64,000 nucleotides of DNA from Streptomyces sp. VRA16 Mangrove soil (GTDB taxonomy: Bacteria; Actinomycetota; Actinomycetes; Streptomycetales; Streptomycetaceae), in contig NZ_JAFVLN010000026.1 of the NCBI RefSeq assembly GCF_017377775.1, forward strand, positions 32,759 through 96,758, read 5' to 3'. Shown here one piece after another: positions 16,902-26,415 of the stretch. The first letter of the stretch is position 1, and every line of letters begins with the position of its first letter. The notes under the pieces are model-generated. The model did no database searches, was not told the DNA's origin, and saw only the letters and a list, made by a program, of their open reading frames with translations. The translations under genes were made by a program, and so were the position numbers.

Positions 16902-19660
16902 CACTTGCCCGCCTTTCGCGTGAAGAGGGCGTCGACGACGGCGCGGGCGGCGCCCCCGTCGTCGTACGTCCCGAACTCGGCGGCGAACGCGCGCCGCGCC
17001 TCCTGCCACTCGGCGTCGCTCTCCTTGACCCGGCCGAGCGTGCGGTGCAGTGCGTCCTGCGTCTCGACGACCGGTCCCCCGGCCCGCGCCCGCAGGTCGA
17101 AGTAGCTGCCGCGTTCGGCGGTGTACCGGTCGAGGTCGGGTGCGAAGTGCACGATCGGCCGGTCCAGGAGCGCGTAGTCGAACATGATCGACGAGTAGTC
17201 CGTGATCAACACGTCGGCGAGACAGAGCAGCTCGCTCACGTCGTGGTGGGCCGAGACGTCGTGGACGGTTCCGTACGGCGTGACCGGCAGGCTCGCCGCC
17301 TCCATGTAGTGGGCCCGCACGAGGAGGACGTGGGTGTCGCCGAAGCGCTCCGCGAACCGGCCCACGTCCAGCAGGAGTTGGGCCTTCTTGTTCGTCTTCG
17401 GGGTGCCGCGGAACGTGGGGGCGTACAGGACGACCGTCTTGTGGTCGGGGATACCGAGCTCGGCGGCGAGGGCCGGGCGCGGGAAGCGGCCCTCGCGCTC
17501 GTCGCGTTCGCGGGCGGCCACGAGCCGGTCGTTGCGCGGGTAGCCGATGCGCATCAGCCGGTCCTCGGGGATGCGGTAGGCGCGCGCGAGCGTGTCGACG
17601 TCGTGCTCGGAGCGGACGAGGAACTTGTCGAACCGGCCCACGGCGCGCATGAGTTGTTCGCGCTGCGGGGCGTTCTGCGTCTTGTGGCGGATCTCGTCGT
17701 AGCCCATCCGCTTGTACGCGGAGCCGTGCCAGGTCTGCAGGTACGTGGTGTGCTCCGGCTTGTCGAGGGCGTGCGGGAAGCCCTGGTTGTCGACCCACCA
17801 CTCGGCGCGCGCGAGCGCCCACAGATACCGCCAGGACCAGCGGCGCACCAGCGTGGCGTCCTGGGGGAAGCCGTCGCGGCTCGTCGCGTACGACCACACG
17901 ACGCGGGCGCCGCGCCGCCGGGCCGTCAGCTCTTCGTGGACGGCCCGCGGGCTGTCGCCGTAGCACTTGCCCATGTGGCTCTCGAAGACGACCGTGCCGC
18001 GGCTGACGGGCAGCCGGCGCAGCACATGCCGGTAGACGCTCGTCTTGGTGCGCCGGGAGTGCAGGGCCGCGTACTTCTTGGCCGCCTTCTTCCAGCTCCG
18101 CTTGAGCACGCGGGCCGGGCGGAAGGTGGTGGCGTACCGGGCGAGGGCGTTGGCCTTGCGGGCGAGGCGCCGCTTGGGCAGCAGACAGACGGCGAGGTGG
18201 TGGCCCGCGGTGACGTACGGCTGCCAGGTGTCGGCGGTGAGCCGGGACAGCCGCGGCCGGGCGGGGAGCGCGGTCGCCCTGGTGTCGACAGCGTCCTTCT
18301 CCGCGAACAGGTCGAGCGGCGGCAGGTGTTCGCCGTCGACGGTGAGCAGCAGCCGCGGGTCCCAGTTGCGGTCGCCGATGCCGCGCGGGCGCAGGATCCT
18401 GGTGAGCGGCACACTGGCGCGCCACACGATGTGCTCGCCCTTGAGGCGGACGTCGTCGACGGGCACGCGCACGCCGTCGCCGCCGGCGCCGCGCGGCTTG
18501 AGCGCGAGGTCCGCGGTGAGGGTCGTGGCGCGCTCGCCGTCGAACAGGCCGAGCGGGGCGACGACCCGCCCCTTGATGACGAGCCGGCCGCCCTCGCGCA
18601 GGCACCGGGTGACCTTGGCGAGCGGCTTGAGCCCGCTCAACGGGCGGTGCTGGCAGCCGAGTTCGGTGATGTCGTAGGTCGCCGTGGTGTGTGCGGCGCT
18701 CCAGTACACGCGGCCGTCGCGGCCCACCGGCGGGACGACGACGGTGCCGGGCCGCTCCAGCGCGTACGCGGCGGCGAGCACCCCCTCGGCGTCGCCGTCG
18801 GCGAGCAGGGCGACGGCGACCCGCTCCAGGGCGGGCAGCTCGCGCAGGGCGCTCTCGGAGATCAGTCCGTCGAGCAGCCCGGCGTACTCGACGGCGAGTT
18901 CGGTCCGCCGGGTGCGGTCGAGGCCGAGGAAGGCGCGGGCGCACGGCAGCACATGGTCGGCGAGGAAGGCGCGGGCGCGGGCGCCGCGCAGCTCGGCGTC
19001 GGGCAGCACGGCGAGCGCGTGGCGCTGGGCGACGGCCGCGGCCCGCAGACCCTCGCGGGGGTCGGGGGCGGCGGGCCGGCGGGTGATCAGGTTGGGGACG
19101 AGGGCGATCCGGCGGGCGGCGAGGGCCAGGTCGACGCCCGCCGCGCCCGGGTTCCAGCGGGTGCGGCGCACCGCGCAGCCCGCGTCGAGCGCGTCCCGCG
19201 TCACCAGCTCGGGGGCCTCGGCCACCCCGGTGACCACCCGGGACCTGCCGTACAGGTCGGCCTGCCACTCGGGTGCCCGCTCCTTGGCGCCGGGTCCGGT
19301 CGGCCGGGTCCAGCGGCCCGCGACCAGGTCGGCGTCGGTGCGCCGGGCGGCGGCGAACAGGTTGCGGCAGGCGTTGCGCTCCAGGCGCTCGCCCGGCGCG
19401 AGGGGCAGGACGAAGGTGCCGCGGGGCGCGCCGGTCCGCACCCGGTGCGGGTGGTCGGCGGCGAGTGCGGCGCCCGCGTCGCCGACGCCGTCGCCGACGA
19501 GCGCGGCCTCGGTGCCGGCGAGGGTCTGGTCGAGCACCGAGCGGACGGTCTCCCGCAGCCGCGCCGGGTCCGTGCCCGCGGGGCAGTCGACGACGACGCT
19601 GACGTCGAAGAGCTCGGCGTCCTGGGCCGCGGTGGAGGCCGCGGGGAGGAAGGCGCTCAT
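16901..19660 (-). CDS. TagF-type polymerase with degenerate GT2 domain and beta-rich middle domain
   Basis: A 919-residue protein starting at ATG 19660, overlapping the upstream stop by ATGA. Residues 1-210 follow a GT2 fold in outline, but the DxD region that binds metal and nucleotide sugar is replaced by LPLAPGERLERNA, so this half is probably inactive. The middle (about 300-480) looks beta-rich (GGRLVIKGRVVAPLGLF, RILRPRGIGDRNWDPRL). The C-terminal TagF domain is intact: ESHMGKCYGDSPRAV, TWHGSAYKRMG, YAPTFRG, RAHYME and TDYSSIMFDYA. It is the middle gene of the operon and most likely a polyol-phosphate transferase. Confidence 0.85.
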   Translation of the reverse strand: MSAFLPAASTAAQDAELFDVSVVVDCPAGTDPARLRETVRSVLDQTLAGTEAALVGDGVGDAGAALAADHPHRVRTGAPRGTFVLPLAPGERLERNACRNLFAAARRTDADLVAGRWTRPTGPGAKERAPEWQADLYGRSRVVTGVAEAPELVTRDALDAGCAVRRTRWNPGAAGVDLALAARRIALVPNLITRRPAAPDPREGLRAAAVAQRHALAVLPDAELRGARARAFLADHVLPCARAFLGLDRTRRTELAVEYAGLLDGLISESALRELPALERVAVALLADGDAEGVLAAAYALERPGTVVVPPVGRDGRVYWSAAHTTATYDITELGCQHRPLSGLKPLAKVTRCLREGGRLVIKGRVVAPLGLFDGERATTLTADLALKPRGAGGDGVRVPVDDVRLKGEHIVWRASVPLTRILRPRGIGDRNWDPRLLLTVDGEHLPPLDLFAEKDAVDTRATALPARPRLSRLTADTWQPYVTAGHHLAVCLLPKRRLARKANALARYATTFRPARVLKRSWKKAAKKYAALHSRRTKTSVYRHVLRRLPVSRGTVVFESHMGKCYGDSPRAVHEELTARRRGARVVWSYATSRDGFPQDATLVRRWSWRYLWALARAEWWVDNQGFPHALDKPEHTTYLQTWHGSAYKRMGYDEIRHKTQNAPQREQLMRAVGRFDKFLVRSEHDVDTLARAYRIPEDRLMRIGYPRNDRLVAARERDEREGRFPRPALAAELGIPDHKTVVLYAPTFRGTPKTNKKAQLLLDVGRFAERFGDTHVLLVRAHYMEAASLPVTPYGTVHDVSAHHDVSELLCLADVLITDYSSIMFDYALLDRPIVHFAPDLDRYTAERGSYFDLRARAGGPVVETQDALHRTLGRVKESDAEWQEARRAFAAEFGTYDDGGAARAVVDALFTRKAGK

Positions 19661-22600
19661 CGGCCGGCCCCGTTCGCCTCGTGGGCGAGCATCGCGTCGG
19701 CGACCTGCGCGGCGGCGGTGCCGTCGTCCAGGTCGCAGAACGCCTCGCGGAACCGCTGGTAGGCCTCGCGGTGCCCGGCGACGGCGGCGTCCGCGTCGAG
19801 CAGCGCCGCGATCACCTCGTCGCTGGTGCGCAGCAGCGGGCCCGGGGACTGCGCGGCGAAGTCGAAGTAGAAGCCGCGCAGGCTGTCCCGGTAGTGGTCG
19901 AGGTCGTAGGTGTGGAAGAGCATCGGGCGGCCCGTCTGGGCGAAGTCGAACATCATCGAGGAGTAGTCCGTCACCAGCACGTCGGCGATCAGGAGGAGTT
20001 CGGCGGCGTCGGGGTGCCGGGAGACGTCCCGTACGAAGTCGGAGACGGGCACGGTGCCGCCGACGAGGTAGTGGCGGCGCACGAGGAGCACGTGGTCGTC
20101 GCCGAGGGCGGCCTCGGCCGCGGTCAGGTCGAGCTGGAGGTCGAGTCCGTACCGGCCCGCGCTGCGCGGCTGGTTCTCGCGCCAGGTCGGGGCGTACAGG
20201 ATGACCCGCCGGTCGTCGGGGATGCCGAGCCGGTCGCGCACAGAGGCGGCGAGTTTGTCGCGGTCGGGCGCGTGCAGCACGTCGTTGCGGGGATAGCCGG
20301 AGGCGAGGACGTCGCCGGTGTAGCCGAAGGCGCCGCGCAGCACCGGGGTGGCGAAGCTGTTCGGGGAGACGAGCAGCGACCACTGGTCGGCGCGGGCCGG
20401 CAGCGTCGCGATGTACTTCGGGTCGGCGGACGCGGAGCCGAGCAGGTCGCGGCCGATGCGCTTGAGCGGGGTGCCGTGCCAGGTCTGCACGACGTACTGG
20501 CCCTCGGCGCGCTCGAACCAGTCGGGCAGATGGGTGTTGGTGACGATGTAGCGGCAGCGGGCGAGGGCCTCGTACCACTCGGTGCTCCACAGGGCGACCG
20601 GCGTGACGCCCGGCGGCACGTCGACCTGCTGGTCGCGGACGACCCAGAGGTGTTCGAGGCGGGTGTCACGGGCGGCCAGTTCCTCGTGCACGGCGCGCGG
20701 CGAGTCCGAGTACTGGCGGCCGTCGAAGCTGGCGTGCAGGACGGCGTCGCGGCGCGGCAGGGTGCGCTGGGCGGCGTACCGCTCGCGCAGCGCGGCCTGG
20801 GCGCCGCGGCCCCGGTCGGGCTCGGGCAGGGCGGAGCCGGAGGCGAGCACGAGGTGGTAGTGGTCGCGGCGGCGCACGGTGAACTCGCGGCCGCGCAGGG
20901 TCCGTACGAGGGGCAGTTCGGCGTGCCGGGCGGGCGCGACGAGCACCGGCACCCGCCGGTCCGGGTCACTGTCGCCGGGTTCCCGCAGGAACAGCCGCCA
21001 GGCGCCCTCGGCCAGCGGCAGGACGCCCGCGGGACCGTCGACCGCGTGCGGCCGCACGACGGCCTCGAAGCGGCCGTCGGCGAGCAGCACCGGCAGCACG
21101 GCCTCCTCGTCGTGGCCGCCGTGCACCAGGACCAGCTCCCGGCGCCCTGCGGCCGGGTAGCTGCCCGCGAGCAGCAGATGTCCGGGCTCGCGGCAGTCGG
21201 CGCACACCCGGCAGGCGCTGCCCTCGCCGCACTCCTCCCAGCGGACGGTGTCGACGACGGGCCGTACGGTCTGATCGCGCAGTTCGGTGTTGCCGTGCGG
21301 GTTGGCGAGGACCATTAGTTCCCGGCCGCCGCCGAGCCCGTAGCGGCCGGGCGCGATGTCGGAGCGCACCGGCAGCACGACCGGGGTGCCGTCGGCGCGC
21401 AGCAGACTGACGCCCCAGGGGTCGGCCGCCTCCGTCGACCCGCCGAACAGGGACAGCGGGACGGTGGCGGTGAAGGTCCGTCCGTCGACGGCGGCGGGCA
21501 GGGTGTGGGACTCCTTGGTGCGCCAGTTCTCGACGGTCACCGAGACGACGTCGGTCGGGGCGCCCGGCGCCAACTCGCCTTTCAAGGTGACCAGTTCACC
21601 GTCGCACTCGTGGCCGGTGAGCCGCGCCCGGGTGCGCTCGGTCCGCAGCCGCAGCCGTCCGCCGCTGAGCGTGGGCACGATCCGCAGGAAGTCGTCGAGG
21701 TCGCGGACCGGCACCGGGCACGGGCCGCTCATCCGCACCGGCCCGGTGCGCGGCAGCAGCCCGCCCGCGTACGCGCCGAACTCCAGGTTCCAGGTGGTGC
21801 TGGCGCGCCCCGTGACCAGCCTGGCCGGGTCGACGACGGTCTCGAACCCGGCCCTGTCGTAGTTGTGCAGGCCCTGCTTGGAGGCGAGCGTGGCCTCGCG
21901 GGCGCGCACGGTGCGCAGCCGCAGCGGCACGGCCCGCCGCCTGCCCGCGCGCAGCCAGGCGACGCGGGCGCGGGCGGCGAGCCGTCCTGCGGGCAGGTTG
22001 CGGATGTACGCGTAGCCCTTGAGCCGCAGTTTGCCGTCGTCGTCCCAGGCGGCGTGGGTGACCTTGGCGTCGAGCGGCAGGTCCGCCTTGCCGAGCCCCG
22101 TCACGCTGCGCGGCAGCCGCCGTTCCAGGACGGGGAAGTCGGCGCGCCGGCCGCGCAGCCCGCGCCGGGCACGGAAGGCGCCCGGGTGCGCCTTCTCGTG
22201 GGCCATGAAGGCGAGCAGTTCGGACATCCGGCGCTCGCGGATCAGCCGCCAGCGCACGCGCAGGGCGAGCGGCAGCTCGTCGAGGATGCCCGGATCGACG
22301 CTGTCCGCATAGGAGTTGGCGTGGTCGAGGAACGCCTCGTGGTAGGCGGCGTCGCCGTCGGGCAGGGCCTCCATGAACATCCACAGATCGCCGGAGATCA
22401 CCGACTCGTCGTAGCGCCGTTTGCCCTCGCGCCATTCGGGCCGGGTGGCGAGCAGCCGGCTGACGGAGGCGCAGGACTCGGTGCGGTCGTGGATCGCGCG
22501 CGGGACGGCGCGCTTGTTGGAGATGGATCCCTCGCGGTCGCGCCAGAGATAGACGGTGTCGGCCAGGACATCGACACGCCGGGCCCGGAAGTGCGCGGGC

Positions 22601-23166
22601 AGCACGACGGGGATGTCCTCGAAGAGCACCCCTTCGGGGAAGGCGAGCTCGTACTGCTCCCAGAAGTCGCGCCGGAACACCTTGTTGCAGGCGATGCGGT
22701 CGGCGAGCAGGTCCCAGTCCCGGGTGACGTGGGTGCCGGTGCGGGTCGTGGCCATCACCTTGCGGAACATGGGCGACTGGGCCGTCGTGCCGTCGGCGCG
22801 CAGCCGGAACACATTGCCGGTGACGAAGTCGGAGCCGGACTCCTCCAGGGTGTCCAGCATCAGCGCGTACGCGGTCTCGGGGATCACGTCGTCGCTGTCG
22901 ACGAAGGCGAGGTGGCCGCCGGTCGCGTGCCGTACGCCGGCGTTGCGGGCGGCGCCGAGTCCCGCGTTGGCCTGCTCGACGAGCCGGAACCGGGCGTCGT
23001 CGGCGGCGAACCGGCGCGCGATGTCCCCGCTGCCGTCGGTGGAGCCGTCGTCGACCATCACGATCTCCAGGTCACGCATGGTCTGCGCCGCGAGCGACTC
23101 CAGGCAGGCGCCCAGGTAGTCCTCGACGTTGTAGATGGGGACGACGACGGTGAGTCGGGGTGTCAT
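19657..23166 (-). CDS. GT2 glycosyltransferase fused to TagF-type glycerophosphotransferase (large)
   Basis: First gene of the operon, 1169 residues from ATG 23166. GGAAGGA lies 13 nt upstream, farther than usual, but no better in-frame start exists. Residues 1-230 are an intact GT2 domain (TVVVPIYNVEDYL, VMVDDGSTDGSG, FVDSDDVIP). Residues about 370-760 contain several beta-rich segments, including AAWDDDGKLRLKGYAYIRN and a Cys-containing stretch CRVCADCREPG. The C-terminal 400 residues are a TagF domain: SFDGRQYSDSPRAV, TWHGTPLKRIG, YAPTWRENQ, RRHYLV and TDYSSMMFDFA. It ends in ATGA overlap with the next gene. Likely role: initiation or polymerisation of a sugar-polyol-phosphate wall polymer. 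Confidence 0.87.
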   Translation of the reverse strand: MTPRLTVVVPIYNVEDYLGACLESLAAQTMRDLEIVMVDDGSTDGSGDIARRFAADDARFRLVEQANAGLGAARNAGVRHATGGHLAFVDSDDVIPETAYALMLDTLEESGSDFVTGNVFRLRADGTTAQSPMFRKVMATTRTGTHVTRDWDLLADRIACNKVFRRDFWEQYELAFPEGVLFEDIPVVLPAHFRARRVDVLADTVYLWRDREGSISNKRAVPRAIHDRTESCASVSRLLATRPEWREGKRRYDESVISGDLWMFMEALPDGDAAYHEAFLDHANSYADSVDPGILDELPLALRVRWRLIRERRMSELLAFMAHEKAHPGAFRARRGLRGRRADFPVLERRLPRSVTGLGKADLPLDAKVTHAAWDDDGKLRLKGYAYIRNLPAGRLAARARVAWLRAGRRRAVPLRLRTVRAREATLASKQGLHNYDRAGFETVVDPARLVTGRASTTWNLEFGAYAGGLLPRTGPVRMSGPCPVPVRDLDDFLRIVPTLSGGRLRLRTERTRARLTGHECDGELVTLKGELAPGAPTDVVSVTVENWRTKESHTLPAAVDGRTFTATVPLSLFGGSTEAADPWGVSLLRADGTPVVLPVRSDIAPGRYGLGGGRELMVLANPHGNTELRDQTVRPVVDTVRWEECGEGSACRVCADCREPGHLLLAGSYPAAGRRELVLVHGGHDEEAVLPVLLADGRFEAVVRPHAVDGPAGVLPLAEGAWRLFLREPGDSDPDRRVPVLVAPARHAELPLVRTLRGREFTVRRRDHYHLVLASGSALPEPDRGRGAQAALRERYAAQRTLPRRDAVLHASFDGRQYSDSPRAVHEELAARDTRLEHLWVVRDQQVDVPPGVTPVALWSTEWYEALARCRYIVTNTHLPDWFERAEGQYVVQTWHGTPLKRIGRDLLGSASADPKYIATLPARADQWSLLVSPNSFATPVLRGAFGYTGDVLASGYPRNDVLHAPDRDKLAASVRDRLGIPDDRRVILYAPTWRENQPRSAGRYGLDLQLDLTAAEAALGDDHVLLVRRHYLVGGTVPVSDFVRDVSRHPDAAELLLIADVLVTDYSSMMFDFAQTGRPMLFHTYDLDHYRDSLRGFYFDFAAQSPGPLLRTSDEVIAALLDADAAVAGHREAYQRFREAFCDLDDGTAAAQVADAMLAHEANGAGR

Positions 23167-23252
23167 GCGCGGCGCACATTCCTTCCGGACAACGGCGGTG
23201 ACTGAGTGAGCTGGCGGTGGCTCACTCGTGAACAACAGGTGCCGCCGCGCCC

Positions 23253-23284
23253 GGTCACCCGTTCTGGGCCATTCGAGTGATCAC
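23253..23284 (-). promoter_or_regulatory. Conserved motif upstream of the TagF operon
   Basis: The 32-bp block beginning GGTCACCCGTTCTGG matches 22 of 32 positions at 26379-26410, upstream of another minus-strand glycan operon. Its 11-mer GTCACCCGTTC recurs at 37816. It has outer symmetry TCAC/GTGA. It could be a shared operator or a sigma-factor recognition region. Confidence 0.45.
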
Positions 23285-23287
23285 GCC

Positions 23288-23319
23288 CCGGCCCCCGTGC
23301 CACGGGACACGGGGGCCGG
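23288..23319 (-). terminator. Hairpin terminator after the acyltransferase gene
   Basis: A 12-bp stem CCGGCCCCCGTG/CACGGGGGCCGG with an eight-base loop lies 18 nt beyond the acyltransferase stop and upstream of the TagF operon. It should insulate the two minus-strand operons. Confidence 0.75.
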
Positions 23320-23336
23320 TGGTCCACTGCCGCGCC

Positions 23337-24467
23337 CTACGGGGAGCGGCGTCCGGTGAGTGCGCGCCGCGCGGGCTCCTCGACGTACCGGTACGCGGCC
23401 CAGGACAGGGCGACGACCACGGTCGCGACGCCGATCAGCACGAAGACGTTCTGGTTGCCGGGGGCGGCCTGTCCCCAGTGGTCCAGGATCAGCCGGTTCA
23501 CGGTCTGGTGCAGCAGATAGAAGGCGTACGACCAGGCGCCGAGCCGCATCATCAGCGGCGTGCAGAGCCAGCCGCGCTCGCCGGCCCGCTCGCGCTGCAC
23601 GTGGGCGACGATCAGCAGGGCGGAGAAGAGCGCCACCAACGGCCGCACGGTGGCGGCGAGTTGCACGGCCACGGCGTGGTCGAACCGCTGGTCCCGATGC
23701 ACGTGGACGACGGTGTACGAGGCGAAGAGCACGGCGAGGACCGCCGGGCGGGGCCGCAGCGACAGGCCGCGCCCGACGGCCAGGGCGAGGGCGGTGCCGA
23801 GCGCGAACTCGGGGAGCCGGGCCAGTGGATTGCGCATCAGCCACTCCGCGTGGAACGGCGAAAGGTGCGTGAGCGCCCAGGAGTTGACGGCCGCCATGGC
23901 GACGAGCCCGGCGGCCGCGAGCGCGAGCAGGGTGCGGGTGCGCAGCCGGTAGGCGCCGCGGATCACGAGCGGGAAGAGCAGATAGAAGAACGCCTCGACG
24001 CTCAGCGTCCAGGAGACCCCGTTGCCCGGGAACATCGGGACGACGCCGGGGAACCAGGTCTGCACGAGGAAGACGGAGGCGAGGAAGCTGGGCAGGTCCC
24101 AGGGGACGCCGCCCCACACGTGGAAGACCCAGATGCAGGGCACGGTGGCGGCGAGGTGCAGCGGGACGATACGGGCGACGCGCCGCCAGTAGAAGACGCG
24201 GGCGGGGGTTCCGGCGCGGTGGCCCCAGGCGAGCAGGAAGCCGGACAGGACGAAGAAGAACCCGACGCCGTTGACGCCCATCGTCGAGTACGGGAACAGG
24301 GCGGGGGTGTGGGCGACGCCGCCCGTGGCACCGGCGCCGGTGAAGTGATGCGTGAACACGGCGAACGCGGCGAGGAAGCGCAGCCCGGTGAGGGAGTCCA
24401 GGCGGTCGGCCCGGCGGACGCGGGTGCGGGGGCGCGGAGTCTGCGGCGGGACGAGGAGCGAGGTCAT
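23337..24467 (-). CDS. Acyltransferase 3 family membrane protein
   Basis: A 376-residue polytopic protein starting at ATG 24467, overlapping the upstream gene by ATGA. It opens with the family signature DSLTGLRFLAAFAVFTHHF, where the conserved His is thought to be catalytic. It continues with GVNGVGFFFVLSGFLLAW and about ten hydrophobic segments. OafA/NodX-type enzymes move acetyl or other acyl groups across the membrane onto sugars. Coupling to a GT-C gene and its position among wall-polymer genes suggest O-acylation of an exported glycan. The acyl group and target are inferred only from family. Confidence 0.88.
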   Translation of the reverse strand: MTSLLVPPQTPRPRTRVRRADRLDSLTGLRFLAAFAVFTHHFTGAGATGGVAHTPALFPYSTMGVNGVGFFFVLSGFLLAWGHRAGTPARVFYWRRVARIVPLHLAATVPCIWVFHVWGGVPWDLPSFLASVFLVQTWFPGVVPMFPGNGVSWTLSVEAFFYLLFPLVIRGAYRLRTRTLLALAAAGLVAMAAVNSWALTHLSPFHAEWLMRNPLARLPEFALGTALALAVGRGLSLRPRPAVLAVLFASYTVVHVHRDQRFDHAVAVQLAATVRPLVALFSALLIVAHVQRERAGERGWLCTPLMMRLGAWSYAFYLLHQTVNRLILDHWGQAAPGNQNVFVLIGVATVVVALSWAAYRYVEEPARRALTGRRSP

Positions 24468-26350
24468 CGGGCCGCCTTCCAGGAGGCGGGCGCGAAGGGG
24501 GCGTCGGGGCTCGGGGCGGGAGCCAGCGGGGCCAGAGGAAGGGGACGGGCCGGGGCCACCCCGTGCGGGGGCGTCGGCCTGGGGCCGGTCTCGCCCGGGG
24601 CGTCCGGGGCGGGGGCCGGACGCAGCGCCTGCCCGGCGGCCCCGGACGGCGGCACCAGACGGGCCCCGCAGTCGCCCAGCCGGCCCCGCTCCTGGTGCTT
24701 CTCGTGCCGCATGCGGTCGATCACGGGCCGGGCCCAGGAGCGGACCGCGGCGATGCGGCGGGCGCCGCCGGGGACGGCGGAGGCCAGGACGTAGTCGCCG
24801 CCGTTCTCCTCGCGGTACAGCGGGACGTAGCCGGCCGCGGTGAGGCGGGCGCGGGTCAGCCCCGACCTGCCGGGCCAGGCGGCGTGGACGTGCAGCAGTG
24901 CGGGGCGCACCTCGCGCAGGACGTAGTGGACGAGGGCCGCCCTGTCCCGGGCGGCGTAGGCGTCGGCGATCCTGCGGTCGGTGAGCCCGGCGAGGTCGAC
25001 GACCTTGAGCCGGGTGGTGAGCAGGGTGCCGCCGAGGTCGGGCAGGGCGACGGTGGCTCCGGGGCGCAGGCCGAGCCGGTCGGCGTACGCGTCGAAGGTG
25101 CGGCCGTAGCGGTCGGCGACCCAGCACATGGACAGGGTCGGCTCGTGGGTGAACTCCCGGTTGTGGGCGGCCTGTCCGGTGAGCGACAGGGTCAGCGCAC
25201 CGGCCACCCCGCAGCCGACGAGCACGCGTCCGCGCGCCCGCGTGCCGGTCCACACGGCGGTGCCGGCGAGCGCGGCGACGGCCGAACCGAGCACCCACAC
25301 CGGCGTCGCGAACCGGTACAGCGGCATCCAGTCGGGCGCCAGCGCGCCGAAGGCGATCAGGGCGAGGGCGAGCGGGACGCAGAGCGTGCCGAGCACGCGC
25401 CGGGCCGGACCCGGCCGGGCCGCGACCAGGCCCGCGCAGCCCACGCCGACGAGGACGAGCGCCCAGCCGGCGTACCCGAGCAGGTCGCCGACCTTCGCCA
25501 GTTCCTCCGGTTCCGGGGCCTGCTGGGACTTGGCCACGGCCGTGTTGGGGACCCACAGGCCGAACACGGAGTGCCGCCACAGGAGGAAGAGGCCGTAACA
25601 GGCGCCGAAGGCCGAGCAGTTGAGGAGCCCGTCGCGGACGGCGCCGCGCTGCCTGCGCAGCAGCACGGTGAGCGGGTACGCGGCGGCGAGGACGGCGCCG
25701 TCGGGGCGGGTCAGCGCGGCGGCCAGGGCGAGAGCGGCGGCCCCGAGCGCGGCACGCGGCCCTGGCCGGCCGCGGGCGAGCAGCAGGGCGAGCGCGGCGG
25801 CGCACAGCCCGTACAGGGCGTTCTCCAGGCCGGAGAACGCCCACACGACGTAGGAGAGGTTCGCCGCGAGGAGCGCGCCGGTGGCGAGGACGACGATCCA
25901 GGCCCGGCGCCCCACGGCGACCCGGGCCGCGCCGCCGACGCACGCCAGCGTCCCGGCGACGCAGCCGAGGGCGAGCGCCTTCGGGAAGAGCACGAGGTCG
26001 CTCACCCCGGACCAGGCGCCGCGGTCGAAGAGGCCGAGGGCCCGCCCGACCAGGAGGAGCAGCAGCCAGGCCGGGTTGGAGTACCCCTCGACGGGACCGG
26101 CCCCGGCCTGCTGCACGGGACCGAGCCCCTCCCCCAGGCTGCGGACGTAGGCGAAGGTGACGGCGGCGTCGTCGACGATCCACTGCCCGAGGGCGGTGGC
26201 CCGCAGGCCGACGAGGGCGGTGCCGGCGAGGACGGCGGCGGGCAGGACCCACCGCGGGGCGGCGGCGGAGGAGGAGGTGGGGGCGGGGGCCCGGCGGGTC
26301 GCGGGGACGCTCGGGCCGGGCGGGACGTGGGGACGGCTCAAGATCTTCAT
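24464..26350 (-). CDS. Polytopic GT-C glycosyltransferase, AftB-like N-terminal motif
   Basis: A 628-residue membrane protein. After a Pro-rich cytoplasmic start it shows WIVDDAAVTFAYVRSL and, some 25 residues on, GPVEGYSNPAWLLLLL. The DDA...VEGYSNPxW pattern is typical of polyprenyl-phosphate-sugar-dependent GT-C enzymes such as mycobacterial AftB. About ten hydrophobic helices follow, then a soluble extracytoplasmic domain (about 410-560). The first loop Asp pair is the expected catalytic site. Streptomyces lack arabinogalactan, so the substrate is probably another wall polymer. The gene is coupled by ATGA to the acyltransferase and preceded by a conserved motif 29 nt upstream. Confidence 0.8.
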   Translation of the reverse strand: MKILSRPHVPPGPSVPATRRAPAPTSSSAAAPRWVLPAAVLAGTALVGLRATALGQWIVDDAAVTFAYVRSLGEGLGPVQQAGAGPVEGYSNPAWLLLLLVGRALGLFDRGAWSGVSDLVLFPKALALGCVAGTLACVGGAARVAVGRRAWIVVLATGALLAANLSYVVWAFSGLENALYGLCAAALALLLARGRPGPRAALGAAALALAAALTRPDGAVLAAAYPLTVLLRRQRGAVRDGLLNCSAFGACYGLFLLWRHSVFGLWVPNTAVAKSQQAPEPEELAKVGDLLGYAGWALVLVGVGCAGLVAARPGPARRVLGTLCVPLALALIAFGALAPDWMPLYRFATPVWVLGSAVAALAGTAVWTGTRARGRVLVGCGVAGALTLSLTGQAAHNREFTHEPTLSMCWVADRYGRTFDAYADRLGLRPGATVALPDLGGTLLTTRLKVVDLAGLTDRRIADAYAARDRAALVHYVLREVRPALLHVHAAWPGRSGLTRARLTAAGYVPLYREENGGDYVLASAVPGGARRIAAVRSWARPVIDRMRHEKHQERGRLGDCGARLVPPSGAAGQALRPAPAPDAPGETGPRPTPPHGVAPARPLPLAPLAPAPSPDAPFAPASWKAAR

Positions 26351-26378
26351 CCCAGGCCCAACACCGCCGCCCGCGCTC

Positions 26379-26410
26379 GGTCACTTGTACTGGCCCACCC
26401 GGGTGACCCG
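26379..26410 (-). promoter_or_regulatory. Conserved motif upstream of the GT-C/acyltransferase operon
   Basis: The block GGTCACTTGTACTGGCCCAC and its continuation matches the site at 23253-23284 in 22 of 32 positions, in the same orientation relative to the downstream gene. It lies 28 nt before the start codon, where a promoter element would be expected. Confidence 0.45.
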
Positions 26411-26415
26411 GCGCC

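Noticed and set aside
17045..19762. 905-codon frame on the plus strand
   Set aside because: Antisense to the TagF-type gene, whose catalytic motifs are intact; composition is a shadow type.
23253..23284. Motif considered as a BldD box
   Set aside because: AGTGATCAC at one end resembles a BldD half-site pair, but the second copy at 26379 does not keep it.
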